64,000 nucleotides of DNA from Sunxiuqinia elliptica (GCF_900113005.1 NZ_FONW01000012.1:91791-155790); one strand, 5' to 3'. Numbered from the stretch's first letter, positions 15,344 through 24,916 are shown. The notes: generated from the sequence alone by a model not told the origin. Made by a program: numbers and translations.

Positions 15344-18300
15344 TTAGAATTTTACAGATACGCCTAAGATAAAAGATGAAGTTATCGGGTAACCGTCACC
15401 AGCAACTTCCGGATCCCAGCCTTTAGGATACTTATTGATCGACAAAATATCAGATGCGCTTCCATAGACCCGAACGCTTTTCAGGTGTAATTTGTCGACA
15501 ACAGCAGCTGGTAAGGTATATCCTAAAGTAATGTTTTTCACCCTAAAGTAAGCTCCGTTAAACAACCAGTAGTCGGACATTGAGTAATTATTACCTGCAC
15601 TCTTATAAGATAATCTTGGGAAGGCAACTTGCTGATTGACTTCATCCGAGTTGTAAACACTCCAGTAATCTCCATCAATCAGCTTCGGGAAGTTCCCCCA
15701 GTTTTCAGCAAATGGCTGCACCATCCGACTACTCATTTTTGCTTTTTGCTTAGCAACTCCCTGGAAGGCTAAGGCAAAATCAAATCCTTTATAGTCGAGT
15801 TGAATATTTCCACCAAACAAGTAACGAGGCAATGAGCCACCCAGTAATACTTTATCGTAATCAGAGGAGATAATTCCATCGGGAACGCCATCTGGTCCGC
15901 TAATATCTTTATACCGTATATCTCCCACTCCAACACTTGAGTTTAAGGTAGCCGAATTGTCAACCTCGTCTTGTGTCTGATAAATTCCATCAGACAAATA
16001 GCCATACCATTCGTTAAACTCACTTCCTTCAAATTTCACCTGATCTCCCAAAAACTGAATTCCTCCGAGCTCTCCCATTTCTGACCTGGAATCGGACAAG
16101 TTAGCAGCAACAGAATAACCAAGCTCTCCGATCCGATCATTCCAGCTAAGTTCAATTTCCCAGCCTTTGGTTTCCATTTCGCCGGTATTCTGTTGTGGAT
16201 TGTCAAAGCCGATATAATCTGGAATCTCTAAATCCAGCAACATATCCTTCGTGATTTTCTTATAAATATCTCCGGTAAAGCGCAGCTTATTATTAATAAA
16301 GCTGGCATCCAGCCCGATATCGTAGGATTCGGTTGTTTCCCATGAAATATCGCGAATTGCATAGTAACGCTGAGCTGCTGTTTGGGCTGAAACAACATTA
16401 TTGCCTTGGTAGAATAGTGCACTTCCAAAGGCGATTGTGGATTGATACGGGTAATAACTCTCCAAGCGTTCGTTCCCAAGTGTCCCCCACGAGGCTCTTA
16501 ATTTTAAAAATGATAAGGTTGAGTTATTTTTCAAGAAAGCTTCTTCGGACATCACCCATCCTAGAGAGAATGAAGGAAAAAGTCCCCAGCGGTAATCTTC
16601 ATCGAAACGAGAAGAACCATCGTATCTCATGTTTCCTTGAAAGAAGTACTTGTTATCGAAGTTGTAAAGAACACGTCCGAACCAAGAGCGGTAGGCATTT
16701 TCATAAGCACCACCTCCATTGCTTAAGTAATTCTCATTTCCCAGGTCCAAATAAGGATAGCTTGTTAGCTCTAACTGATCACTTCCTGCACTCAGACCTT
16801 CATTAAAAGCATAATAATTCTCATAACCGCCCATCAGGTTTAAATTGTTCCTTCCAAATGATTTAATGTAGTTTGCAATAAACTGCGTTGTCACCCGGTA
16901 GTTATCATTTCGTTCTTCATTCAAGCGGGTTGAAGAAGCCCACTGCAACGTACCTACTGCCGCTGACGGATTATCGTAGTCTGTGTATTCTACTTTTTTG
17001 TAAAAGGCCTTCGATTTATTGTAATTGAGCTCAGGAGCAATAATGGCGGATAGTTTCAATCCTTGGATCGGAGTGAAATTTAAAGCTGCTTTTCCACCTA
17101 CCTGATTATACCAATTGGTCTTTTCGCCACCATGCTTTACCTGTCCGTAGATATTCGCTCCCGACTTTCCTTCGGCAACCATTCCGTTAGTCCATTCAGC
17201 CGCATAAACAGGAGCAGAAATACGAGTATAATATACGATAGTCCCTTCATTTAAACTTGCATTTTCGGAGATTGAACGTTTTACAAAAAAGTCAAGTGAG
17301 GCCGACAAATAATCATTAATTGTAACATCATTGTTAAACCGGGCGGTTAGCCGCTGATAGTTCCGGCCATCGTACAAACCATCAATTTCATCATAGGCCA
17401 TCGAAGCTTTTGAGCGAATTGATTTTGAACCTCCAGAAATACTTATGGTATGGCTTTGACGTGGGGCATTGCTTTTTAACACCAGATCAATCCAGTCGGT
17501 ATCCGGGTATAAATCAGGATTCTCTTGATGTAATGTTTCGTAGTTATCAACAACATCTGAAGTATAGGTTGGGTACTCTCCTCCTTCATTGTTGCCGTTA
17601 TCATTCCACTTTAATTCATTCGCCATTTGCATATAGCGTTTGGCATCAACGAAATCGGCCATCTCCGTAGGAACCTCAACGCCGTATTCAGCATTATAGC
17701 TAATTGACAGCTCTCCTGTTTTGGCCCGCTTTGTTGTAACCAGAATGACACCTGCTGCCGCTCGTGATCCGTATATGGAAGCCGAAGCCGCATCTTTCAA
17801 AACTGAGATACTTTCAATATCATTGGGATTAACATCATTGATTCCTCCAACCGGAACACCATCGACAATTACCAACGGCTCGCTATTACCAATGGTTGTG
17901 ATTCCCCGGATCCGGATTGATGCGGTTGAGCCAGGCGCATTATTGTTGCGAGTTACCATAACTCCTGAGATGGTCCCTTGTAAAGCCTGCGATACCTGAG
18001 TTACTTGCCGGTTCGCAATATCATCCCCCTTAACAGAACCAACAGAGCCTGTCAAATCGCTCTTTTTTACCGTTCCGTAGCCAATCGCAACAACCTCCTC
18101 TAAGCCAATGGTTTCATCTTCCATGGTAATATTGATTGTTGCTTGACCATTCACCTCTTGCTCAATGGTGTGCATCCCCACAAATGAAAACACAACAATT
18201 CCATTCGCCGGCACATTCGATAGTAAATAGTTGCCATTAAAATCAGAAATGACACCATTCGTTGTTCCTTTCACAACCACTGTAACTCCCGGAAGAGGCT

Positions 18301-18730
18301 CTCCGTTTTGATCCAAAATCTGGCCTTTTAACTCAATAAACTGTTGCTGAAAACTTTGACTCGCAGAGCTTTTGCTAATCACAATATCTTTATCCAGTAT
18401 GTGATAGTTTAATCCGGTTCCTCTTAATACTTCCTCAAGAACATCCTCGATATTACTACTTTTATAATCGACAGAAATCTTTTGGGTTCCAGTAATTTGA
18501 TCTGTTTTATAAAAAAAATCAAATTCACTTTGCTCCTGTATCATCTTAAAGACTTCTTCTAAAGAAGCATTTTCCGTTCTTAAGTTCAGCTTGGTTTGTT
18601 GCGAATAAACTGATGCAGAAACATGAACCAGAAAAAAGAACATAAAAAAGAAAGTTAGGCGCATAACCATCCACGTTTTTTGAATCATACCCCTTCTGCA
18701 GGAATAGATTCCCGTTAACATTTTTTTCAT
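15344..18730 (-). CDS. SusC/RagA-family TonB-dependent transporter with STN domain (PUL-3)
   Basis: This 1128-residue outer-membrane transporter has a signal peptide (about 22-44) and an STN signalling domain (about 48-115, containing EVFKMIQEQSEFDFFY). A carboxypeptidase-regulatory-like domain follows (about 132-205, GEPLPGVTVVVKGT), then the SusC linker VVAIGYGTVKKSDLTGSV, the plug (IRIRGITTIGNSEPLVIVDG) and a 22-strand barrel. The STN domain signals substrate binding to the adjacent FecR/ECF pair. The start codon overlaps a predicted opposite-strand promoter. Its 5' leader has two hairpins, one of them an antisense terminator. Confidence 0.94.
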   Translation of the reverse strand: MKKMLTGIYSCRRGMIQKTWMVMRLTFFFMFFFLVHVSASVYSQQTKLNLRTENASLEEVFKMIQEQSEFDFFYKTDQITGTQKISVDYKSSNIEDVLEEVLRGTGLNYHILDKDIVISKSSASQSFQQQFIELKGQILDQNGEPLPGVTVVVKGTTNGVISDFNGNYLLSNVPANGIVVFSFVGMHTIEQEVNGQATINITMEDETIGLEEVVAIGYGTVKKSDLTGSVGSVKGDDIANRQVTQVSQALQGTISGVMVTRNNNAPGSTASIRIRGITTIGNSEPLVIVDGVPVGGINDVNPNDIESISVLKDAASASIYGSRAAAGVILVTTKRAKTGELSISYNAEYGVEVPTEMADFVDAKRYMQMANELKWNDNGNNEGGEYPTYTSDVVDNYETLHQENPDLYPDTDWIDLVLKSNAPRQSHTISISGGSKSIRSKASMAYDEIDGLYDGRNYQRLTARFNNDVTINDYLSASLDFFVKRSISENASLNEGTIVYYTRISAPVYAAEWTNGMVAEGKSGANIYGQVKHGGEKTNWYNQVGGKAALNFTPIQGLKLSAIIAPELNYNKSKAFYKKVEYTDYDNPSAAVGTLQWASSTRLNEERNDNYRVTTQFIANYIKSFGRNNLNLMGGYENYYAFNEGLSAGSDQLELTSYPYLDLGNENYLSNGGGAYENAYRSWFGRVLYNFDNKYFFQGNMRYDGSSRFDEDYRWGLFPSFSLGWVMSEEAFLKNNSTLSFLKLRASWGTLGNERLESYYPYQSTIAFGSALFYQGNNVVSAQTAAQRYYAIRDISWETTESYDIGLDASFINNKLRFTGDIYKKITKDMLLDLEIPDYIGFDNPQQNTGEMETKGWEIELSWNDRIGELGYSVAANLSDSRSEMGELGGIQFLGDQVKFEGSEFNEWYGYLSDGIYQTQDEVDNSATLNSSVGVGDIRYKDISGPDGVPDGIISSDYDKVLLGGSLPRYLFGGNIQLDYKGFDFALAFQGVAKQKAKMSSRMVQPFAENWGNFPKLIDGDYWSVYNSDEVNQQVAFPRLSYKSAGNNYSMSDYWLFNGAYFRVKNITLGYTLPAAVVDKLHLKSVRVYGSASDILSINKYPKGWDPEVAGDGYPITSSFILGVSVKF

Positions 18731-18737
18731 AAATTTG
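18730..18737 (+). promoter_or_regulatory. Antisense -7 box over the susC start (PUL-3)
   Basis: TAAATTTG on the + strand matches TAnnTTTG exactly, and its first base is the last base of the complement of the susC ATG. The same box occupies the same position at the other two sigma-linked susC genes. No good -33 element is visible. Confidence 0.55.
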
Positions 18738-18743
18738 AAGTGC

Positions 18744-18815
18744 TTTAATGTTTAAGTTATTCTTTGTAATAACTTGAATTTGAAACGGGGAATGGTAGGA
18801 CATTCTCCGTTTTTT
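18744..18815 (+). ncRNA. Predicted cis-antisense sRNA to the susC leader (PUL-3)
   Basis: The predicted RNA of about 72 nt would start some 7 bases after the -7 box and run opposite to susC. It contains a first hairpin (AAGTTATT 18754-18761 with AATAACTT 18768-18775) and ends in the terminator at 18785-18815. It would be complementary to the whole susC leader. Antisense RNAs with this placement (DonS type) repress susC homologues in Bacteroides. Position and 5' end are inferred from sequence only. Confidence 0.55.
18785..18815 (+). terminator. + strand terminator between susC and fecR (PUL-3)
   Basis: ACGGGGAATG (18785-18794) pairs with CATTCTCCGT (18801-18810), with one G-T wobble, a 6-base loop and a tract of six T. 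On the minus strand no T tract follows, so it is directional and points away from susC transcription. Confidence 0.75.
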
Positions 18816-18856
18816 CGTTCAAGAAAAGTTAGTTCGTTTTTTTAGTGCATAGGCAG

Positions 18857-19840
18857 TTATTTTTTTTCAATTATGATTTCATCCATGTTTATTTGATATT
18901 GAATTGGAATCGATAGGTTCAAAAGCGCAAGGAAATGTTCAACTGACTTATTACGCTTCAAAACGACGGAGAACCGCATGTCTTTAAAATCATTTTCGTC
19001 ATACTTGATTGAAACATCGTACCAACGCTCCACCAATCGAAATACGTCCGTCAAACATTCATCTTTCAACTCATAACGCCCATCCCGCCACGAATAATAA
19101 TTGACCGGGTTGACATTTTTCACCTGTATTTTTCCCGTATTAACATGAAGTTGGGTTTGCTCTCCCGGAGATAAGTCTACGATTTCTCTACCTGCGTGCA
19201 ATTTTATTTTACCTGTATGCAAAGTTGTCTGAACAACATCTGCATCAGGATAAGCCCGAACGTTGAACGAGGTCCCTAAAACTTCGATGGTTTGGCCTTT
19301 GACTTCGACCTTGAAAGGGTGCTCCGGATCCTTGGCGATCTCAAAAAAAGCTTCTCCCTCCAAGCTTACTTTTCGTTCATCTCCAGTAAAAACAGAAGGG
19401 ACATTTAGCTTCGATCCGGAATTTAGCCAAATGCGGGAGCCATCAGCAAGAAATAGCTGATGAATTTGCCCATTGGGAACAACCACTTCCCTCATCTCTG
19501 CAACAACATCCGAAGTTCCATGATTCGACACAAGAAACTGGACCAACCAACCAGATAAAAAAGCAAACAGCAATAAGGCTGCAACTTTTAGAGGCCTTGG
19601 CATAGAAAAACTCGTCTTCGTGTTAAAACGAATCCGGCGTTTCAATCTTAGAAGTTCCTCCTCTGAGCTGTAGTTTTGGCTATTATTGACAAAAGCATAG
19701 GAATCCCAAATATCTTTTTCCTGATAGTAAGCAGTCCGTTCCTCCGGGTTCTTTTCCAACCATTCCAACAAAATCTTTGCTTCGCTTTCAGTGGCTTCGC
19801 CCCGAATGTATCTCGACTTTATTTCTTCAATCTCTTTCAT
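18857..19840 (-). CDS. FecR-family anti-sigma factor (PUL-3)
   Basis: This 327-residue inner-membrane protein relays the SusC signal. The cytoplasmic N-terminus (1-75, with SRYIRGEATESEAKILLEWL) binds the sigma factor. A single membrane helix lies near 82-104. The periplasmic FecR domain (about 118-215) has VVPNGQIHQLFLADGSRIWL and VLGTSFNVRAY, and a C-terminal DUF4974 domain ends the protein (about 255-327). It lies 56 bases after its sigma factor gene, and its own gene ends 126 bases before susC. This order (sigma, FecR, susC) is the standard trans-envelope signalling unit. Confidence 0.92.
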   Translation of the reverse strand: MKEIEEIKSRYIRGEATESEAKILLEWLEKNPEERTAYYQEKDIWDSYAFVNNSQNYSSEEELLRLKRRIRFNTKTSFSMPRPLKVAALLLFAFLSGWLVQFLVSNHGTSDVVAEMREVVVPNGQIHQLFLADGSRIWLNSGSKLNVPSVFTGDERKVSLEGEAFFEIAKDPEHPFKVEVKGQTIEVLGTSFNVRAYPDADVVQTTLHTGKIKLHAGREIVDLSPGEQTQLHVNTGKIQVKNVNPVNYYSWRDGRYELKDECLTDVFRLVERWYDVSIKYDENDFKDMRFSVVLKRNKSVEHFLALLNLSIPIQYQINMDEIIIEKK

Positions 19841-19896
19841 TCAATACAGGTGTTTTATACCCATATGATCGGTGAGCTTGGAGAAACCCTACCTTT

Positions 19897-20502
19897 TTAA
19901 GAAAAAAAATCTGAACTTTTCTGATCGATGAAATATGCTTGAAGTAATAAAAAAAGAGGAAGATAATCCCCCAAACTAAGACGAATATACCTTAGCGCCT
20001 TGGTTATATGCTTCTCAACCATCTTAACACTAATTCCAAGTTCCTCGGCAATATCTTTGTTCCGCTTGTTTTGGAAACGGCTTAAAATAAAAACCTCCCG
20101 GCATTTCTCCGGAAGCTCTTCAATTGCTTTCTCCAGTTGCTCTTTTAGTTCAGCTTCGATTAAACTGGAATGCTCATTCGAATAAAAAAGCAACTCATCT
20201 TCTTGCATTCGAAAATGAACCGCATCAGCATACTTTGCCCGAACTTTTTGTTTTTCGATGATTTGTAAACAGCGATTTCGGGTCATGGTAAATAAGAAGC
20301 CATTTAATGATCCAGAGATGGAAAGCGATTTATCTTCCCACAACTTATAAAAGACGTCTTGAACCACATCCTTTGCCTGTTCTTCATCAACAAATTTCAA
20401 GGCAAAATAAAACAGCGGTTTACTGTAGTGTAAAAACAGCTTATTTACATCAAATCTGCCGTCTTTTAGAAAGAATTCGATTGGTTGAGCAGCAGTCATC
20501 AT
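19897..20502 (-). CDS. ECF sigma factor (PUL-3)
   Basis: This 201-residue RNA polymerase sigma-70 factor of the Bacteroidota ECF expansion contains region 2 (FVDEEQAKDVVQDVFYKLWE near residues 37-56) and region 4 (LPEKCREVFILSRFQNKRN near 129, then an HTH with IAEELGISVKMVEKHITKAL). A hydrophobic tail (YLPLFLLLQAYF) is typical of this group. It should activate the adjacent susCD genes when FecR releases it. A TTAATTTG sequence at 20528-20521 is a one-mismatch -7 box. The start is the first of two adjacent ATG codons; the second is equally possible. Confidence 0.92.
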   Translation of the reverse strand: MMTAAQPIEFFLKDGRFDVNKLFLHYSKPLFYFALKFVDEEQAKDVVQDVFYKLWEDKSLSISGSLNGFLFTMTRNRCLQIIEKQKVRAKYADAVHFRMQEDELLFYSNEHSSLIEAELKEQLEKAIEELPEKCREVFILSRFQNKRNKDIAEELGISVKMVEKHITKALRYIRLSLGDYLPLFLLLQAYFIDQKSSDFFS

Positions 20503-20699
20503 TCCAACTTAAAGTCTGCACAAATTAAAGAATTATTTCCAAACAGCTCAATTCTAAGCTTATTTGATTTTGTCAAAGCTGGAAAAGTCCACAACTCTCT
20601 CTAAAGAAAAACAACTTATTTAGTCCCACTTTATCTATAAGAGAAAAGTAACCGTATTATTATTTATTTCTTTAGTAATGTTTTCTTTGAATGAAAATC

Positions 20700-21803
20700 T
20701 TATTTCGAATAATGAAACGCTTCTCCCCATGTCATCATCACCAATGGATGGCTGTAGCCTTTATCATTCTCAGGCAAAACAGATGGGCCTTTTTTCCGAA
20801 GGTAGGTTTTAAAGTATGGTTCGCGATGCTGTAAACCATGCCCTAACTCATTTTCATGACCACTAATAATTATTGTTGGGTTTATCCCTTGTGCCATTCG
20901 CGCCAGATCAGCCGTCCATGTGTTGGGTATTAACACATCTACTTTAAAGTGCTTATGTACCTCATCAATCCACTCAAAATCGTCATAATTCCACTGGTCT
21001 CCGGCATGCATAAACGACAGCCCTTCGGGTGTTGTTACCAGCGAAACATTGTTGATTACATCGCTCCATTGATGTCCAGGATAAGTTACAACCTGCAGTT
21101 CAACTTTTCCGTCTTTCACCAGCACTTTCTGACTTTTATGAGCCACTCTTTCCAAATGATTTATTTTACTGAAAGCTTCCTTGTTGTCGGCAAAAATGGT
21201 TGGTGGAGCATAAACCGGAATTCCTAATTCAAGAAACTTTTTAAGCGTTTCCGGTCTCCAATGATCCCTGTGTTCATGACTTATAAATAAGACATCGCAT
21301 TCATCTATCAGTTTTTCCATCAGACTATCGGAAACACAATAGTTGTCATTTCCTTGGAATTTTGGCATAAGCAGATCAAATGCCAGAGTCACCAATTTTG
21401 TTTTTACAATAAAAGAATGGTTGTAAAGTTTCCAGATCTTTGCACCCTCATCGACAGTTGTATTTACAATTTCATCAATGCTCTTTGCAATCTGTTTTTG
21501 AAAAAATTCTTGTACGGCGGGCCGTTCTTTTGCATAGGGTTCGTGCACAACTGCATCAATAAGAAACAAGGCGCTTACTCGTCCTTCTTGTTCCCTTACA
21601 GAAGGTTTGTATTTATTTAATAGTTTCGATGAATAATCTAGCAAAACAGATGCCTGTCTGTTTAGAAAGATGTTTTGCTCTTCTGTTAAATTCGGATCAA
21701 AATGGCCATTTTTTAATTGAACGTTCTCTTGTCCAATAAGTGGCATCAACTGAACAAGAAATAGACAAATCAATAAAACGCTGAACTTTAAAAAATTATA
21801 CAT
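20700..21803 (-). CDS. Secreted MBL-fold metallo-hydrolase
   Basis: This 367-residue protein has a signal peptide (about 1-24). The metallo-beta-lactamase motif HEHRDH lies near residue 175, with later ligands in PGHQW, MHAGDQW (near 268) and ISGHENELGHG. The region before the motif (about 40-120) is helical and has no obvious match. The spacing suggests a lactonase or phosphodiesterase-like branch rather than a beta-lactamase; the substrate is unknown. It is the last gene on the PUL-2 side and precedes the PUL-3 sigma gene by 197 bases. A hairpin-forming inverted repeat precedes it, so its expression may be separate from the glycosidases. Confidence 0.8.
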   Translation of the reverse strand: MYNFLKFSVLLICLFLVQLMPLIGQENVQLKNGHFDPNLTEEQNIFLNRQASVLLDYSSKLLNKYKPSVREQEGRVSALFLIDAVVHEPYAKERPAVQEFFQKQIAKSIDEIVNTTVDEGAKIWKLYNHSFIVKTKLVTLAFDLLMPKFQGNDNYCVSDSLMEKLIDECDVLFISHEHRDHWRPETLKKFLELGIPVYAPPTIFADNKEAFSKINHLERVAHKSQKVLVKDGKVELQVVTYPGHQWSDVINNVSLVTTPEGLSFMHAGDQWNYDDFEWIDEVHKHFKVDVLIPNTWTADLARMAQGINPTIIISGHENELGHGLQHREPYFKTYLRKKGPSVLPENDKGYSHPLVMMTWGEAFHYSK

Positions 21804-21818
21804 TACATTTCTTTTTTT

Positions 21819-21931
21819 AGAGGCTACCCAACTGCACTATCATCCTGTTTGGGCACTTGTAACTCAATTAAAATACTATTTAAACTCGCCAGACAGGTAC
21901 TAAACACTCTTTGGCTTCATGGGTAGCCTCT
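21819..21931 (-). repeat. Inverted repeat in the leader of the MBL-fold gene
   Basis: A perfect 12-bp repeat pair, AGAGGCTACCCA at 21819-21830 and TGGGTAGCCTCT at 21920-21931, encloses 89 bases. It fills the 158-base gap between the GH39-like gene and the MBL gene. On the minus strand an A tract, not a T tract, follows, so it is not a standard terminator. A long-range RNA structure or protein-binding site is possible. Confidence 0.6.
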
Positions 21932-21961
21932 TTCTTCACTCAAAGAATACTAATTAATCCT

Positions 21962-24916
21962 CTATTGTACACTTAGCTTAGCTTTCTCTACTTTCTCTTT
22001 TCCCTCAACCACAACTACATACATTCCAGGAGCTACTCCACGAATATCTAATGTTAGCTCTTTTTCTCCATTTACTTCCTGAGTGCGCAGTATACTCCCA
22101 CTCATATTCACTATAGCAATACGCAGGACATCTTCTCTCAGGTTCTTTATAGTTACAACACCAGTTTTTACAGGATTAGGATACACCAATAATTCTGAAA
22201 CTTCATCGACTCCTTCCACATCAATTTTTGCTGATTTTGTTGAACCCACAAATTCAAGGTTCCAGACCTGGTAGTTGCTTCCGTCATAGGCTTTATTGGT
22301 AGCAGTACCCCACGAAGTACTTGTTCCATGTAAATAATTGGTACCCCAGTTACACTTCAACCGATATTCGGAGCCACTGACATGTTCCAAGGTCCACTTC
22401 TGAGACCCCCAATCAGGATGTAAAGCGGCCATTTGGACGTCGGTATTTGCGGTTTGGGTTCCATTCAGATATAAGCCATCCCACTTACATTTCAAGCGGT
22501 ACACATTACCCGAAACCTTTTCCAGATCCCATCTTTGCGACCACCACGTTTCTTCAAGTGGTGCAAGTTTTACCGACACCCACTCCACATTATTTCCATT
22601 TAGGTATAAACTACTTGCCTTGCACTTTAAGCGATAGGTTCCTTCAGCCAAAGATGGCGACACGGTTGTAACAGATATTGAGCTGGATTGTGCTGAATAA
22701 TTTCCGGCAGCATCATACGCCAACACACTCATGGTGTATTGTGTATTTGCAGTTAATCCGGAAATAGTTGTCGATGTTCCGCTTACTGCACTGTGCCATA
22801 CCCCGTCAATATAAATGCCATAATCGGTTACTCCAACATTATCGGTTGATGCATTCCACGATAAGCTGAAACCACTCGCTGTAATATTTGATGCAGCCAA
22901 ACCTGTTGGGGGCGTCGGAACTTGGGTATCAACTCCGGAAGTAGTTGTAACTGATATTGGGCTGGACTGCGCTGAATAATTACCTGCAGCATCGTATGCC
23001 AACACGCTTACGGTGTATTGCGTATTGGCAGCCAAACCTGAAATTGTTGTTGAGGTACCACTTACCGCACTATGCCATACCCCGTCAATATAAATCCCAT
23101 AATCGGTTACACCAACATTGTCAGTTGATGCATTCCAAGACAAGCTAAAACTATTTTCCGTAATATTTGATGCTGCCAGACCTGTTGGGAGTGTTGGAAC
23201 CTGGGTATCAACTCCCGCAGTAGTTGTAACAGTTATCGGGCTGGACTGTGCTGAATAATTACCGGCCGCATCATAGGCTAACACACTTACGGTGTATTGC
23301 GTATTGGCAGCCAAACCTGAGATTGTTGTTGACGTACCACTTACCGCACTATGCCATACCCCGTCAATATAAATCCCATAATCTGTCACACCAACATTGT
23401 CAGTTGATGCATTCCAAGACAAGCTAAAACTACTACCGGTAATGTTTGATGAAGTAAGGCCTGTTGGCGCTGTCGGAACTTGGGTATCAACTCCGGTGAC
23501 GTCAATAAATCTTACTTCATAATTGTCGAGTGTAAGTGTTGTACCCGTATTCTGAATAGTGACCTGCACTTGTTGATCCAACTGATTGACCAATATAACT
23601 TTATTATTGGTCGCCATAACAGAAACAACATCCTGCACAGATATAGTAGTGCTATATATTTGAGTACCATTACTAAAATTATCTTTTAATCCTTTCTGGG
23701 TGTAATAAAACAGTGTTGCTTGTCCACCTCCTGAAATTTCAGTATCAGTCCAAACACCTAGGGGATATGAGTAACCTTGTGAATCTCCTTGGGGACCCCA
23801 AATCATTAAATTTTGGTACCCTGCTTTTATCGATTTTATCAAGCCTGAAGCCATAACTGCGTTATTGTACTCATGAGTATAACTACTAACAGAGCCTGCC
23901 CCCGGCCAACCGTACCATTCCGACCACCAAACCGGCAGCGTTGAGCCTCCGGGCTGTTGTCTGACCCAGTTTATTAAATCAACAAACTTTTGAGAAGCTT
24001 TGAATGCATCGGTATTCCAAACGCCATCTTTATTATCATTACCACCATCGACCGTAATAAAATCACCCCCATTTTTATTCTGCAACCAATAGGAAATAAC
24101 ATCCAGTGCCCGCTGATCAAAAACTCCATAAACTCCTGATAAGTTAGAGGGATGACTGATATTAGCTGTTGACCAAGTATCCATTGGGACATATGGGCCT
24201 CCAATTAACAAATTTGGATTTACGGCTTTCAAGGAATCATAAACCATGTTGTACATATCCGTAAAAGTTTCGTATCCCCAACGATTAAGGCTGCCATCAA
24301 AAAATCCTTTAAGTTCATTCCATATTTGGAAATATTTTACATCGGGGTAACGCCGTGCCACTTCTGCGCAGAGATGTGCAAAATCATCGTAATGATCGGG
24401 TGTCGGAGCTTCTTCAATTTTACTCCAGTCCGTTTGTCCATTCATTGACGGAGTGTGCATCCAGGTAGGGCAGGCACAAAGCGTAATAACAGCTTCACCA
24501 TTGGTATCGCGTATCAAATTGATACGATCATCCAAAACAGACCAATTCCAATTGGCTGGGTCAACAACCGTTGAGTCTGGCCATGGATTTCCGGGGCCCC
24601 ATCCCATAATGTGCTGATTTTGGAAATAAGTAACCGAGCTAAGCAATTGTTTAGCACTTGCAATCGCATTTGCATCTCCCCACCAGTCAATACTTTTCTG
24701 AGTGTGCGTTACTCCTGCATGATACGAACTCACTAACTCAACATTGGAATAGTCGATGTTTACATTAACAATTGTTTGACCATAGCTAGACAAATTCAAA
24801 ACGAAGAAGCTCACAATTAAGAACAAACACTTCTTCTTAATACCACTTAAGTCATTACAGAACTTTTTCGTGCCCTCTAAAAAAGGACATAACAAAAACC
24901 ATCTTTGTTTTTTCAT
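21962..24916 (-). CDS. Modular GH39-like glycosidase with FnIII, beta-trefoil and T9SS tail
   Basis: This 984-residue secreted enzyme has a signal segment at residues 27-47, after a short basic lead. The GH-A-type catalytic barrel (about 48-470) has the acid/base Glu in QIWNELKGF (near 200) and a candidate nucleophile in VWWSEWYGWP (near 332). Three nearly identical fibronectin type III modules follow (about 473-751). Then come three YRLKC-type repeats (YRLKCKASSLYLNG, YRLKCKWDGLYLNG, YRLKCNWGTNYLHG) that fit a ricin-like beta-trefoil (about 757-905). The type IX secretion tail ends the protein (LLVYPNPV to GMYVVVV). GH39 is the nearest family I can suggest; the sugar specificity is unknown. 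The same catalytic domain occurs at 31738-33348. Confidence 0.75.
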   Translation of the reverse strand: MKKQRWFLLCPFLEGTKKFCNDLSGIKKKCLFLIVSFFVLNLSSYGQTIVNVNIDYSNVELVSSYHAGVTHTQKSIDWWGDANAIASAKQLLSSVTYFQNQHIMGWGPGNPWPDSTVVDPANWNWSVLDDRINLIRDTNGEAVITLCACPTWMHTPSMNGQTDWSKIEEAPTPDHYDDFAHLCAEVARRYPDVKYFQIWNELKGFFDGSLNRWGYETFTDMYNMVYDSLKAVNPNLLIGGPYVPMDTWSTANISHPSNLSGVYGVFDQRALDVISYWLQNKNGGDFITVDGGNDNKDGVWNTDAFKASQKFVDLINWVRQQPGGSTLPVWWSEWYGWPGAGSVSSYTHEYNNAVMASGLIKSIKAGYQNLMIWGPQGDSQGYSYPLGVWTDTEISGGGQATLFYYTQKGLKDNFSNGTQIYSTTISVQDVVSVMATNNKVILVNQLDQQVQVTIQNTGTTLTLDNYEVRFIDVTGVDTQVPTAPTGLTSSNITGSSFSLSWNASTDNVGVTDYGIYIDGVWHSAVSGTSTTISGLAANTQYTVSVLAYDAAGNYSAQSSPITVTTTAGVDTQVPTLPTGLAASNITENSFSLSWNASTDNVGVTDYGIYIDGVWHSAVSGTSTTISGLAANTQYTVSVLAYDAAGNYSAQSSPISVTTTSGVDTQVPTPPTGLAASNITASGFSLSWNASTDNVGVTDYGIYIDGVWHSAVSGTSTTISGLTANTQYTMSVLAYDAAGNYSAQSSSISVTTVSPSLAEGTYRLKCKASSLYLNGNNVEWVSVKLAPLEETWWSQRWDLEKVSGNVYRLKCKWDGLYLNGTQTANTDVQMAALHPDWGSQKWTLEHVSGSEYRLKCNWGTNYLHGTSTSWGTATNKAYDGSNYQVWNLEFVGSTKSAKIDVEGVDEVSELLVYPNPVKTGVVTIKNLREDVLRIAIVNMSGSILRTQEVNGEKELTLDIRGVAPGMYVVVVEGKEKVEKAKLSVQ
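22663..23499 (-). repeat. Three tandem 279-base FnIII-encoding repeats
   Basis: The 837 bases consist of three units of 279 bases (93 codons), each starting GVDTQVPT and containing NASTDNVGVTDYGIYIDG. Protein identity is very high and the DNA is also close to identical over long stretches. This suggests recent duplication, or gene conversion that keeps the units alike. Boundaries are good to a few bases. Confidence 0.85.

Noticed and set aside
18785..18815. Terminator of the sigma/fecR transcript
   Set aside because: In the minus-strand direction no T tract follows the stem; the T tract is on the other side, so it fits an antisense terminator.
22663..23499. CRISPR-like or mobile repeat
   Set aside because: The repeats are coding, in frame and domain-sized, with no spacers.
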